Assembly (NCBI GenBank): GCA_947579605.1
Contig: OX388317.1
Location: 13,287,384 to 13,351,383 of the forward strand
Source of the DNA: Athripsodes cinereus
Taxonomy: Eukaryota; Arthropoda; Insecta; Trichoptera; Leptoceridae
DNA length: 64,000 nt
Direction: 5' to 3'
Below, one piece after another: positions 46,860-60,189 of the stretch. The notes under the pieces were generated by a model. It was given only the letters and a program-made list of their open reading frames with translations, was not told where the DNA came from and did not search any database. A program made the position numbers and the translations under genes. Position 1 is the first letter of the stretch, and each line of letters opens with the position of its first letter.

Positions 46860-46930
46860 GGCAGCGTAATTGGACAAAGCACATCTTCCAGAACCGATGG
46901 GTTGCGGGTTCAAGTCCCATCCAGGGTACC
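46860..46930 (+). repeat. tRNA-like sequence, probable SINE head
   Basis: GGCAGCGTAATTGGACAAAG resembles a tRNA 5' half with A box, and GCGGGTTCAAGTCCCATCC has a B box and a partial T arm. The acceptor ends do not pair, so it is a tRNA pseudogene or SINE head rather than a gene. Confidence 0.45.
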
Positions 46931-49900
46931 TACTACCTAATAAGATGACATTGTCTTTTCTAAACCTTATGATAGTTTCATATTGTGTTAAATTTACTTA
47001 TCTAAGAACATCTTGTAGCAGAAGAAAAGCGTTTTAATTCAATTATTTTATAACGTTTTTCCATTTTGTTCAACGTGCTTGAGAATACAACTATGAGGAA
47101 AAAACCCACCAAATATTGAAAAGAAAACAACCCACAAAATAGTTATATCAAACTTGTTGTATAACATATACTACGTAGGTACTTTTCATTGTTTGTATAT
47201 TGATGGATAGATAGATACCTCCGGTAGTAGATACTTACATAGGTACAGTAAGACCACCCCATGAGTAGAATTGATTAATAATATTTCGCGCATGACTTGA
47301 TGCAACGACTTTTTTTGTTCCGCCAATATCCGATGATTTTCTGTTACTTTTATTATTATTATATTTCTACGACTTTATTTTGGTTTTTCCTCTCCCATCA
47401 TTCACGTGAATCTAACAGAAGTAGCTAGTTGCATAATATTTTTACGAAATATTATCTTTTTTACAAATATTGTTTTCTTTTACTTTTGTTCTATAAATGT
47501 ATATATCTGTACCATCTTGAAATTTCGCAGAAGGGAGGTAGCCAACAGATTATTGAATAATGTTTTACGTTATCCAGTTTCAAATCCTGAACCTTTCTTT
47601 ATGAATTCATGTTAAGCCAAAAAATCAATCGATGCATCGTTTATTCATTTTTTAAGTAAAAAAATCTATGATGTGCATAAAATAGTTTCCCATCTTGTCA
47701 CATTATTCCCGTCTTAACACATTTTTTGAATCACATATTTTGCAAAGAAAGATTTCACTAGAACTCAATGTATTTATCTCTTATGACACAGATAAAATAA
47801 AAGAAAAAAACAAGCGTTTAATTGTTATAAACTCATACTTGTTCAAACATACTGATCACTATAATATGTTGTATAAACAGGATGTTGATGGTTCAAAAGA
47901 TTCTAATGCAAGTGTATGATGATATCATAAAAATACGATAACAATCTTCTATAGAAGAACTAGTACCGACAAGGTGTTAAAATATACAGTCATGTAATAT
48001 ATTAGATCAATCATAATAGACGAACGTATAACACAACATGAAAAAAAACTATGAAATAAAAAACGAAAACAAAGTGACTTAGCACATTTTGTCGGGCGGC
48101 CCTCCGCATGCGGCCTAGTCTCACTAGGTAGGTATATGTGTGTGTGTGATGTATCTGTGTAGCAAATGAGGTGTGAGGTGATTGAATGAAATGGACGGAT
48201 TTATTGATATGTTTTCTTCTGTGTGTGAATGATGAACTACGGGGTACCACTGTACCGTACTGTACTCTATACATCTAACTAATATACATTATTACTGTAC
48301 ATAACATTGTAGGTATGACAAGTTTATATTGTAAAGAACATAAAAATAATGTTATCATTTTACGAAGGGGAAGTGAGGTTTGTATGTACCTACCTATCTA
48401 TTAAACGCATGCGTTTGCTGACAGATCTATCTAAAATTATTTAAGTTCTTTTTTTTTCAAAATTAACAAAAAATTTCAATTTGGTATAAATGTGCCTATT
48501 ATTGTTAAAAAAACTTCTTGATAATCAAGCGTGACTATATTTTATAATCACAATATCCATTCATGAAACATATTCTTTAATTTTTTACAGGCAAAAGTAT
48601 AGAAATATTTTAAGTTAAGAAAATTTTCAAATTAAATAACATCGATTAAATACGATTCATCGTAGAGACCTTTTGTATAGATTTTAGAGATTACTTTTTT
48701 ATGCACATTTTCAAGGTAGTTAAACATTAATTATTTGAACCTGTTATTTAATTTGGATTTAAAGTAAATTAGGAGAAGACGAGATACATTCTTCTGAAAA
48801 CATTTTCATCAAATAAATGCATAGCTTACATAATGAAAAATGAGGTTAAACATTTATGAACTAGTACAATATATTTGTAAATATTTCATATTGTTTGATA
48901 TAATGCGTTTGATTACTCCCTTATTTGTATTAAAGTACTGAAATTAGAATAAAAAATATTCAAGGAACTACATAGAATAAAATGATGAAATAAAACTTCA
49001 GATTAGGAATCTGTTGTATTAATTCATATAGGTACGTATTTAACGTAACCCACCCAGAAACTTAGTACACGTCTACAAGGCAACGTAGTTTTAGATATAA
49101 ATGTCCTATCAGTTTTCGTTAAAAAAAAAGAGTTTCTTAGGTTGGTCCCTTTTACGTAGGGACGTAGAGAAGTCCATAAATATAATGGATATATGGGAAT
49201 AAATCCATTATGTTTATGGAATTCTCGTCACGTCAACGTCATTGACGTAACACTTTGTATAGTGTGCAGTTGTTTCATGTTAACTCCATAAACAAAGAGA
49301 TTAGAAACTAGTTGGTGTTTAGAAGACACTGCTGACGTTATCCAAAACTTTCAGATGGGTACATTATTATGCAATTTGTATACAATGCGACATTTTGATC
49401 TAAGAGATTTCGTTAATCCAAGTATAATAATTATACTAATCTAGGTATAACCTCTTCAAATAGTAAGTATTAAATTAATTTGGTACATAATCTTAAATAT
49501 CTAATATTTTAACATTCCAGTTTCAATTTGAAAATGATTATCATAGTTTTTAAGTGACTAACCAATTTGTTTGATTTTATTGGCACAAACAATGTGGTCA
49601 TCATGTAACATTAAAAAAAAAAACTAATCTTTTATTTATACGTTCGATTTACTTTTGTATTTCAATTCTGTGACCCTCCTGGCAAACGTATCTGAAACCA
49701 TAATTAAATATCTAGATTATATTATATGTATGGCATAATGAAAAAAGTTGATTTTGCTAGATTTTAGTTTTAGTCATTCATTTTAGGATGTCACGATTTC
49801 ATTTTAAAGTTTCTTCTCTATATATTATTATTTTACTGAAGAAATCCCTTTATCATGTGGGTGTACACTGAACAAAATACGTATTACAATATAATTAAAG

Positions 49901-51044
49901 AGTGCTTACAACTTTATCTACATAATGATTGTATATAACTCTAGTTTTGTAGTTGTTTAGGCTGTACTCGCACTTTACAAGCTTTGTTCAATTCGACATA
50001 TTATGTTGAACTTACTTTAGCATGTATGTATATACAAGTTAATCTTCGTCTGATCTAATCTAATTAATAAAATTGCAAGATTCTTTTTGTTTCAATCAAA
50101 ATATACGTTTAACATTTTCTATTATTTAGAAAATAGCCCATTGCTTTAGGCAGTATGACCGAAAACATTGAACATATTGACAAATGCTTTATAAACGTAA
50201 CTATAGATATGAAAAAAAATATCCATTGGATTTTCAGTGGCATTGAATTATTTTAAAAGAAATACTTACTGCTGAAGAATGTTGAAAATGTTTATAATTT
50301 ATGTTCTAAATTTAATTAGGTACAAAAATGTCGCATGCAAAATCTTTTGAAAGTCTTACATAAGTATATTTAAAATTATGAATGGGTATATAATGTTGCA
50401 TTTCAGATATATATTGTGGACACTATTACCGCGTACAAACTGTTAAGCAACACCCAACAAAGTGGCAACCCTTTGTAGATAAAATAACAAACTATGTGGT
50501 GGATATACTGAGGGATCCTTAAGTTTATATTAATAACGACAAACAATATCTTTGGTGTCTTAAATGAGTGAAAGTTCTCCAAGCAAGACAATACACTATT
50601 ACTTACTTACATACTTTGCACTGAATATTGAAGCGGTTCTTGAGAGTTTGCAGGAGTACTATGTACAGTATGCTTAATAATAGTATAAGGGTATGTATGT
50701 ACATAAAATGTTTAGTTTGTTAGTGAACATTATAAATACAAGTTTCAGGACATGAGAGGAATAACAATAACAATATATAGGTACATATGAGGTTGTGTTA
50801 TGGAGTCGTGAATTATTGTCTTCGATTGAAAACATCGATTTTTTTGTATAATGTTATAAACTTTCCTAAAAGGGCTAGAAACTTATAAAACAATGTATTT
50901 ACAATATACGAGATAGTTGTGAATTTAGTCATTAGGTACTCATCAAAATATTTATCCATAAAAGTTAGCTTTTTCTTACACACTCTCAATACAAAAACAT
51001 AAATGATTTCTCCAAGTATCGAAATATTAAGTTGCGAAAATACA
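46931..51044. other. AT-rich intronic DNA, 4.1 kb, nothing recognised
   Basis: No coding frame, RNA gene or repeat family supported. Confidence 0.5.
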
Positions 51045-51350
51045 TCGGCTTCTCTTGTGGAGTAAGCAGAAAGGATTGCGTGCCACTTCCTAGTATTGTT
51101 TATTGTTTGTATCTTTGCATGCAACTTTCGCTTCCATCACTGTGATATGCATGCTCTCCTATTCAATGTGCTCAAACGTGTTCGTCCTGTAGGATCTGAT
51201 TTATATGATCTTGCCATTTGATCCTCAAATGTCCATGTCTTCGAGTACAATTCTTCTTTATCAAGCATATTTTCTTGGTCATTCTGTCCTCATTCATTTC
51301 ACATGCCCAAACCGTCGTAATTTATTTAATAAGTGCAATAAGATATTTTT
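51045..51350 (-). pseudogene. RTE-like LINE C terminus, decayed
   Basis: The minus strand reads a diverged NKLRRFGHV and then, in another frame, RKWHAILSAYSTREAD, matching RWFGHVERM and WRSVLSAYPTWDT of the LINE at 5265-5785 in the same order and spacing. Confidence 0.6.
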
Positions 51351-53096
51351 CAAAAATCCATTATTAGTTGTTTTTTTAAAGTATCATGCATCTAGATATT
51401 TATTTATCAGCTTGAGAAGTATAAAAAAATATCACTCTTTGGGCATGTAACTGGAGTGTAAAAATGCTCCAGTATCTTAGATTTATCGATTTTATTTTTA
51501 TAATTAACCAATATGGTAGTTTCATGTGTTAAATTTACGTATCTTAGATTTCTCAGTGCCATAGTCCCAAATTGGATTCGCTCCGTAAAAAACAACCGTT
51601 TTTTATTTATACTTTGAACAATACTTGGGTAAATAAATATAAAAAATAAATACTTAAGTTAAGCCCAGTGATGGAATCGTAAAGCAAAATTTCGATGAAG
51701 TTAACTTACACAAAACAATTTATATTTCGATGTAAAAGATACTCGCTAAGTTGGTTCATCCCTTACAAATAATTAGTTGAACGAGAATTTAATCATCAAA
51801 CAAAAACTCAACACGAGTTCTGAATATAGATTTATAACTAATTAAATAAAGTTTTGCTTTCAGGTACTTTCTACAAGTTCTACCTACATCCTAAGTAACG
51901 AAATTTATATGAAGAGCTTTCGAAAGATTATCATTTAATCATATAAAACGTTATTTGTTATATCGCTATAGATACTAAAAGTTCATTGTGTTTTTTCTTA
52001 AATTTCTGTATGTCATAAGTACTTGACAAACAAATAGAGGGGCAGATTAGTCCTGGTAGAAGGCAAACGTCATGTTACACAACATACGAGACTGGACCGG
52101 GATGAGACATGTGGCAGAACTGTTCTAGCTAGGTCACGCAAGATAGAGAGAACTTCGCCAGAGTGATTGCCATTGTTGGAGGCAGCAAAATCTCATGAAA
52201 TGTAGATACTTGTCGGAAGATAAAATAAGTAATTTTTTTCATTGAAACCTTCTTTATTATTGCACAAAATCTTAAAAGTTAAGTATTTTAAATACAAAAA
52301 AGGTGCAAAGCAATAATATATAACCTATAGATAAATAATCCACTTATCCAAATTCTCTTTACTTTTGTAAACACATTCGATCATAAGTATTTCAGGAAAA
52401 TTGTACCTACTTAGAATGATACAAATTTATCATAAGGAAGCGTTTCGTATATGCTTGTTTTGTACATATCAAATCAGATTACCGCATACTTGATGTACTT
52501 AAAGTACAAGTTGTGAGTATATAACATTATATCGATTGCTGCTAAAATTCGTTCACTAATGAATAATTCCAAATAGACACTTCTCAGTACATACGTGCTC
52601 TGGTCAGATGAGGGGGCGCGCTCCCAAAGAGGCGCGTGTGGCCCAATATTGCAAGTCATTCATATCAATATCCGGAAAACCTTGCCAGTTACAGGGTATC
52701 AGCATGCTCTCGGTACAACTCAATACCATGGTCACAATGCGCCATCTTGCATTTGAAACTTCACAGTGCTAAATGATTTAGAACATTAACTATTACAAAG
52801 GAATGTACCTACCTACCTATTGCAATAATTTCATACACTTCACAAGTCTATATCTACATCTATCTAAGCATAGTACCTATATATTTTACGTTACCGCATG
52901 TTCATTATTTACTGTGGAATAAGTTTTATTTTTGTAGTATTTTTTAAAAAATCATTTTATTATTCCTGTTTTGAATTTTGTTTTATGATGTATTATTGTT
53001 TTATTATTCTTTTAAGCTACATAATAATATGTAGATATATTTGAAAACGTATTGCTATCTGTAAATGGGCTAAAGTCTATCTACTATCTATAGTTG
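51351..53096. other. Intronic DNA, nothing recognised
   Basis: No supported feature. 52600-52640 is GC-rich (GGGGGCGCGCTCCC, GAGGCGCGTG) without an identity. Confidence 0.5.
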
Positions 53097-53313
53097 TCTA
53101 TACTAATATTATAAAGAGGAAATATTTTGATTCTTTGCATTGAATAGGCTCCGAAACAACTGAACCGATTTCAAAAATAATTAATTTGAAACTACACTAT
53201 CCCCGGGTGAAATAGGCTATATTATATATTCAAAATAAATAGGGATCCTTACTAAAACTAAATTATTTTTTTAAATACCTATCTACCCGTGCGAAGTCGG
53301 TGCGGACCGCTAG
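53097..53313 (+). mobile_element. Non-autonomous Helitron-like element (Lep1 type)
   Basis: Starts TCTATACTAATATTATAAAG and ends in CTAG, as Helitrons start with TC and end in CTRR. Just before the end, CGGT-GCGG-ACCG forms a 4-bp stem, 4-base loop hairpin, the expected 3' signal. Inner words (CCGAAACAACTGAACCGATT, CCCGTGCGAAGTCGG) match a repeat type I know from Lepidoptera and other insects. There is no coding capacity. Confidence 0.7.
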
Positions 53314-53499
53314 TTATATTATATTTATATTAAACCTGTAGATGTGCAAATGAAATAAAAGAAATAAACAATCTTATTATATTAAAGTTATAGTAAATAT
53401 AAAATCTGTAAATAGGAATAAAATACAAGTAAAATAAAGCGAGTGAGGATGACGTCATTTTGTGTTATAATCAGCAGTGCTGTTTCATATTTCTAACTA

Positions 53500-53695
53500 A
53501 TGTGGCATTATGGGGATGTTATCTTTCTAAGAGGAATCGGCTTGCATGTATGAGAAACTGGATGAATGTAGAGGAAGCGAAAGAAGTATTGATTGAAGAT
53601 AAGGATATATTGGCATGGCGTTCCGTTCTCTCTGCCTACCCCACCTGGGACACGGCGTGAGGGTATAGTATAGTATAGTATAGTATAGTATCTTT
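53500..53695 (+). pseudogene. RTE-like LINE 3' end with (TATAG)n tail
   Basis: Codes for SKRNRLACMRNWMNVEEAKE and WRSVLSAYPTWDTA, stop, then GAGGGTATAGTATAGTATAG: the same terminus as at 5265-5500 (minus). The copy is 5'-truncated to the last ~50 codons. Confidence 0.8.
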
Positions 53696-54234
53696 CTACC
53701 TATACGAGAACGAATAAAACACAATATTCGATACCTACCCTTATTCGATTGAAGTAAAAGTTATTTTATGTGTATGGTGATTGCATATTTTGTACATAAA
53801 AAAATGCAATGTTCAATAAGCATGCATTAAGCAAACTATTTATAGTGCAGGATACATTTTGATGAATTGGTAGGTTACTACTTAAAATACTTCTTCGGTT
53901 GGTTTTCATTTTCACCCTCCACTACCGATGCCGATGAAATTTTACTAATCATCCTGTATTGCAATATTCCCTCACAATTTTGGTTATCGGCTGTTAAAAA
54001 TAATAAAATAATAAATTTTCATTCTTATTTGCCCAAGTCAAAAACATCTTAAAGGGTTATTGTTTACACGTCGCTATTGTTTGAAAATAATTTAATAAAT
54101 GTTCATGTGTATACAATTGCAAAATTTACATAATATAGTGAATAGCCTACTTCTTCCTTTCAAATATATATATATATATATACAATCTTTCGTTTCTCAG
54201 TTTAATTTTTTTATTATAAAAAGTAAAGACTTTT
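53696..54234. other. Intronic DNA with a (TA)n run
   Basis: A dinucleotide (TA) run lies at about 54163-54181. Nothing else recognised. Confidence 0.5.
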
Positions 54235-54385
54235 TACTAATCGCCTGATGATGGAATATAGAGTCTCCGAATACTAGTACGCGAAGTTGATAAAATTCAT
54301 TTGGAAGTCATACTGTGTTTTTTCTTCAATTTATCTTGAGATGGACTTCCAACAAGTACCTTCGGTCAATAACATCGAAATTCTT
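54235..54385 (+). repeat. Hammerhead-type repeat, second copy
   Basis: Stem I TCGC (54241-54244), CTGATGA (54245-54251), T, stem II GGA...TCC (54253-54255 with 54266-54268), GAA (54269-54271), palindromic ACTAGT (54273-54278), AC, then GCGA (54281-54284) pairing with TCGC. One extra base on each side of stem III and a non-canonical cleavage triplet (TAC) suggest decay. The downstream part matches 1689-1762. Confidence 0.6.
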
Positions 54386-54504
54386 TGTTTCTTGCATTGC
54401 ATTTGCTATAAAACTTTTGTTAACACATATTTATGTACCTATATTAAAATAAATTAATAAACTAATGGATTTATATTGTAAAACTAAGAAAGAAAAGAAT
54501 TAAA

Positions 54505-54626
54505 CTTCCAATTCTTATCACCCATCCTGGATTTCATTTTTTGGCATGCAGAGGACAACTTGCATGTTTATTACATAAATAAAATCTACTGGCTACCTCA
54601 CTTGTGCTGTATGCTGCGATGGTATA
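54505..54626 (+). repeat. TATAG-tailed SINE-like repeat, 3' half
   Basis: TATCACCCATCCTGGATTTC, GAGGACAACTTGCATGTTTA, CTGGCTACCTCACTTGTG and GCTGCGATGGTATAG. Confidence 0.7.
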
Positions 54627-55164
54627 GAGAAATTAAATTCTTTAATATAAAATTGCGTCGCATTATCATTTTCAAATATAAGAACGTGATTCCATTTTTT
54701 ATCTTTCATTTTGGCAAATATTGTACATTGTACAATCAACGAACTTTAAAACAATGTGGTTTTAAGGGTGATTATAAAATGTATAAACAGAGATTATAAA
54801 GGAGATAGCAAAAAAGCGTCCTTGACACCATCAATTTGACAGAACAAAAGTGTTCTAAAACGTCTTAAAAATATTATTTTTCATTTGTCTTGTTGTTGCT
54901 CATCAAAGTTGTCATTCATTTTCAACTTTTTTTTCATAGATCTCCTCGTCTACTTTCTTCTTTTGTTTTCTATCTATCAGCGGCAGTTCCTCCTTAGAAA
55001 CGTTGATGGACAGCATTATCTTTATAAATTCATAAGATAGATATTATATCTATTTTATCTATCTTATTCTCATAAACAATTTTTCAAAATATGCAATATT
55101 TTTTCAACAATACATTGCATATTTACTGTTTATTATGGATGAGATTCAAATAAGATAACTCCTT
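54627..55164. other. Intronic DNA, nothing recognised
   Basis: No supported feature. Confidence 0.5.
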
Positions 55165-55400
55165 GATGTTATCCCAGTGTATCTTTCACGTGAGGTAGAC
55201 AGCGGACCAACCACATAAGTATACAAAACATACTCTTTGTGTCATAAAAATAAGATATTCAAGATGGGTGAATTGAATTGAAGATGTTGTCTTATACGTG
55301 ATATTTGACGAATTCATGCAATTTACATGACACTCAAAAACTAACAAAATAAATAGTGTGAAAACTATTCCAATCAGAGAACTTCGCGGTTTTCCATATG
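55165..55400 (-). repeat. TATAG-tailed SINE-like repeat, strongly diverged
   Basis: CACGTGAGGTAGACAGCGGA, TTCAAGATGGGTGAATTGAA, TGACACTCAAAAACTAAC and ACTATTCCAATC keep the family order in reverse. Confidence 0.5.
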
Positions 55401-56904
55401 AAGGTATTTTTTTATAATTCCACCGCATCCTTACTACTCCAACACACCAGCCGCCTCTGCTGACTATGTAGGTACCTACAGTACTCACCCCATGGTGGAT
55501 ACTTACTTTAGCATCAGAATATGATGATAACATCAAAATAATCAAAAGTATCGACCACAGTAGAGTGACTTGCCAAAATAACCCTCATTGGCAGCAGCGG
55601 TCGTCCTGTTTCAGAACATTCATGTTTTTGTTGTTGTTGTAATACCTACATTCCATTATGGTGCTCTGTTATTATTGTAAAGGAGAATTTTGATTTAAGA
55701 AAATAATATTGTGAATGATTATTTAAGACAACATGAACAAATTATTTACAAAATTCATTTTTAAGACGAACATGCGCGCTTTACAACTCATTTTGGGGAG
55801 GTTCGGACTTTTTTCATTGAGTGAGCGGTAGTTCAGGGGGGCTATCTCGGGGGCCCTGGACTCATCTGTTGTCCCATATGGTAATATGCTTTTCTTACTT
55901 GTGCAGTTTTGAATGGGTTATAGACATAGTAAACACTGCTTTTAGGGATTGGATTTGTGGACTTTGTTAAGTATATTTTTATATATGTTTTGACATTTTT
56001 TAAATTTTTTCATGTATTTTTTTTTCTTTCTTTATCTTTTTATTAAATAAAGTGCGTTAAATTTATGTTTATAGTTGGTAAGAAAATGTCTTGATTGGTT
56101 TGCTCATTGTTGTAATTTATTGTTATAGCTGTATGATCCATAAAGATTAACTGAAAAAATAAAAATACTTATATTGAAATAAAGTAAAATGAGATAAATA
56201 CAAAAAATAGTAGTGAATGAGTAATGAAAAGAATATGAAAAATTAAAGTTTTATACATATTCCTATAATAATGTTTTAATGGAAATGTTTGATTTTATTA
56301 CGAGAACCAGAAAATTCATACTGAAATTCTGAAAGATATTATTTTTCGGTGATACGACATCAATGGAGATTGTGAAAGAGGTGACCAAATTGGCAGGAAT
56401 TCGCAGGGATGAAGTTATCTTATTTTTTTTTCTAGCTTATCATTGTTCCAACACAACGAATGAATGAAAAAAATTAGGTGGAGGGAGAGTTCATTAAATA
56501 TCTACGTTTTTAGAATTCAGTTTTTTGGTTCATATGATTGAATGTAATTTTTCAGTTGACATTTATTTATTCAGATATTCAGTTTTAACGTTTAGTTTGC
56601 AGCTGAAAATAAATAAAATTATATAAACTGTAATGACAACAAGTAGGTACATACATAAAAACTAATATGGAAGATATTATGTAAGATGTACTACAGTTAC
56701 AAGTCATGAATGAATGAAATAAATTGCAATGAAATTATAAGACGTCGTTCATTGACTGAGTCGAGTAAACGGAATGTGTGTCAATGAAAACAAATTACCC
56801 CCGTTTAGAAAAAATGGAATCCTGTTTGCAAGACCCAATAGATTTGGCATTGAGACGTTAAAATTAATATCATATAATAAATGTGGCATAAATACTTCAG
56901 TCGT
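55401..56904. other. Intronic DNA, nothing firm recognised
   Basis: Contains a possible minus-strand hydrophobic exon end at 55501-55560, treated as a finding. 55770-55880 is GC-richer (GGGGGGCTATCTCGGGGGCC) and unidentified. Confidence 0.45.
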
Positions 56905-57015
56905 AACATTTTGAATTCAGCGATAAGGTTTTCCACTCATCCTGAACGTTTTGATGTTTCGTTGGCGCAGAGAGAACAACTTGCATGTTTATTATACCAT
57001 GATGGTATAATAGTA
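56905..57015 (+). repeat. TATAG-tailed SINE-like repeat, internally deleted
   Basis: TTGAATTCAGCGATAAGGTT, CCACTCATCCTGAACG, GAGAACAACTTGCATGTTTA, then directly ACCATGATGGTATAATA: the TACCCCACTTGTGGGATA segment is missing. Confidence 0.65.
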
Positions 57016-59670
57016 TTATTTTATATCTTGTTTTTATATCGCTCTGGACACAGTTACCAAAAATGTAACCATTGAGCATACCTATTCCTGATAATTAAAT
57101 TTTATGTGTCTCAGAGACGGCTGGTGGATTGAACTAGTGAGGATATTGTGTAATTTATTTCTTTAACAAATACAATGATACAATCAATACAAGTGTGAAA
57201 TAGGATTATCCAACTGAGTGGATCTGTTCTAGAATAATACTTTTGTTTCATCAAGAAATATGATTATATATCAGACATATAAACTTAAGTTAAAACAAAA
57301 AACAAATTGAAGTAAGAGTAAAACCAGCATATACATCGAACAATCCACAAATACATACATGTGAAATGCTTTTCGCATTTAACAAAATTACCAACAATCT
57401 ATATTTTTAATTTAAAAAAATTGGCATAAAAGCTCTTCCGATAGTTAGCTATGGTTAGTACCTAACATGTCATGTTTAAGGCTAATATCAAATATAAAAC
57501 TTAATCTACTGATACTGTGTCTGTCAACATATAAATTCCGAAAAGAGTAAAATATAATTATACTATTTTTTATGTACCTATGGGGAGGAGGACAGTAACG
57601 TCGGTACCTAATGGTAATGGTGCGGAGAGGGTGGTTCAGGGTGGCATTATTGACGGGTCAGTGATTCAATGTTAATATACACATTCATAACTCAGTAATC
57701 AATACTCGATAACAAATTTATACTGTATTTGTTTTACCTACTCATTTTGTGTCATCCTCTAACAAAATATGTTTCATAGTAAAGGCAACAAAATCAACGT
57801 AGTGAGAAGTAGAGTGTAGGAAATGGACTCCTGAATTCTGGATTGGAGTCAGTGATGGAACCATTAAAAAAACATTGTGAAACATAAAAGAAATGGGTTT
57901 ACTCGAGATCCAAAAGAATGGAAGCCTATTGAAGAGACTTATTGAAACGAAGAGAAGAGGGCTAATAGTAAGAACGTTAATGTGGTTACATGGAAGAAAT
58001 CACTAATATAGTGATATCCTCGCCACTACGTGGCATCACTTTTTTAAGGTAAGTTGAATTGGTGATTTTATTTTGTTAACTGATGTTGTGCAAAAAACAA
58101 ATCGATTTTGCCAAGTTATTGTCAGCAGAAGATAATTAAATTGATATTCGAGAATCTAATGAATGTGTAGCGTGTAGAAAAAAATGAGAATATTGCAAAA
58201 AGATTTGTCATGTTAGAGTTCCGGTATTGCATTTCAATCAAATTTAATTGAAGCAAATCTCAAATGAAGATAATAACCTCAGTGATATCTAAGATGAGTA
58301 TTAAAGGCCAAGGGCTCGATACAAAGAGTCAGGACGGCGAGTCTCTTCACGACATTACTGTGATCCGATTCCAGCACATCATTTATCATCTCTTTATATT
58401 CTTTCGTTCCCTTTTTCATCCCTTTAATATACATTTTACTCTAAACGTCTTCACAATTTGATATTCGCTTGTTTAAATAATATTTTATTGGATATAGGTA
58501 CTCACTTTTAATAGCAGGTTTGAATTCAATTTCATACTGAAATCGATTTCTGAACTACTTTCGACTATAAAGGAAAGTTTTTATTTGGAAATAAGTTGAT
58601 AACAGTAACTACCTACTATTGAAGATGTATTTTAAAAGACAAAAAAATGTACATATATTATTCTCGTTGATATTAAAAAACTCTCCAAAAATTTCAAACA
58701 TATTTATATTTAATGTTAAATGTATAGAAAGATATTTAAGGCACAATACTGGTATTTTAAACCTACGTTTTGACCCAATTTTTTTGATATATTTTGATTC
58801 TGATAATTTTCAGTTTTTGTGTAATTGAACATAATGTGTAGATTTATTTGGTTTTATTATGCAAAGTAGCGTGGACGAAGTAATAGATTCATTACACAAT
58901 GTAACAAATATTAAGAATTTAAACGTAAACTGTTCAAGATAATATCTACATACAGAATGAGAAATTGTAAAATGACATGAATATTCAAATATTATTAAAA
59001 AAATCTTTTCAATAGTTCTTTCTCTAGAATAAATTGTATACTTTTTATACAGTTTTCTAAACATATTACTAAATAAATTACTATAAGCAGAGGTCACGAG
59101 CCGTCACTTTGTGTCACTGTTTTCATAATATAGCCCTAAGTATTATATTCCTGGTGGAAAGAAAAGAGAGTAGAGAAGAATCTCAGAAGATAAATGATAG
59201 AATACCCACTGTTGTTGGGAAATGACCATGATGAAAAATCACATCTGTCGCTAGGGTAGAATGCGAGCCTTATTTATTCAGATCAAAAGGAAACTGTCTT
59301 CATATAACACAATATAAATATCACGGTAGGTACCTACCTATATAGATTTTTATGTAGAATTTTGTAATGACCTAATACATCATATTTAATGAAAGATATT
59401 TATATTTAACTATTTATATGTTATTATGAAATAAGATTTTAAACAAGTTATTTCTTAAAAGTTTGAGATGCTACCGTTTGACCAGTCCAACATAATAATA
59501 TGACTTAAAATTTTGACAATATCCTACAATGTTGAATAAGATCTATTTGTTCAGTTGAATATTACGAATTATTTGTAAAGCTGGAATTTATTGTAACACA
59601 TTGTGTATTTTTATTTTCAAATTATTACCATAATTGATAAGGTTTGAAGGTGTTGCTCAAATATTTGGCC
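57016..59670. other. AT-rich intronic DNA, nothing recognised
   Basis: No coding frame or repeat family supported. Confidence 0.5.
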
Positions 59671-59709
59671 ATTCTTACCTGAAACAAAAAAAAATATATG
59701 ATATTAGAA
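59671..59709 (-). promoter_or_regulatory. Candidate recursive (ratchet) splice site in the pb intron
   Basis: On the minus strand a branch-point word CTAAT (59707-59703) is followed by a T-rich tract and GTTTCAG (59685-59679), then directly by a strong donor GTAAGAATG (59678-59670). Acceptor and donor abut with no exon between them, the form of ratchet points known from long Drosophila introns. It lies inside the >52-kb pb intron in the sense orientation. Chance occurrence cannot be excluded without RNA data. Confidence 0.6.
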
Positions 59710-60189
59710 ATGGAATCATCAACAATAATTATAGGTGTAACAATTAAATAACAGCTTATTTTTCCATCACGAGATATCTTTCGCAATAAAATATAATACA
59801 TAAATTTATTGGTGAAAAACCATGCTTTAAAAATACATAAGATACTTTAATACATATCTACTTACCTATTATTTGTTCAATACATAAATTAGTAGAATAT
59901 GGTTACATAAAGAGACATATTATTTATATATGTAGAAAACGTACGTTGATATTTTTTCCACAATATTTCATCAAAATGCCATAACCAGTATAACATGCCT
60001 AGCGATATTATAACCGCGCGGTGATATTTACCATTCGTGCCGTCCGTTACATATGTTCCCGGACACATATATTCGTAGGTACCTACTGCTCGTATATTCA
60101 TGAAAAATAACCATTCTATCATCATGATTGTACGTATGTTATATGAGCGTGGAAACGATATAATATGTCCATTTTGTATTGTCGGGGTA

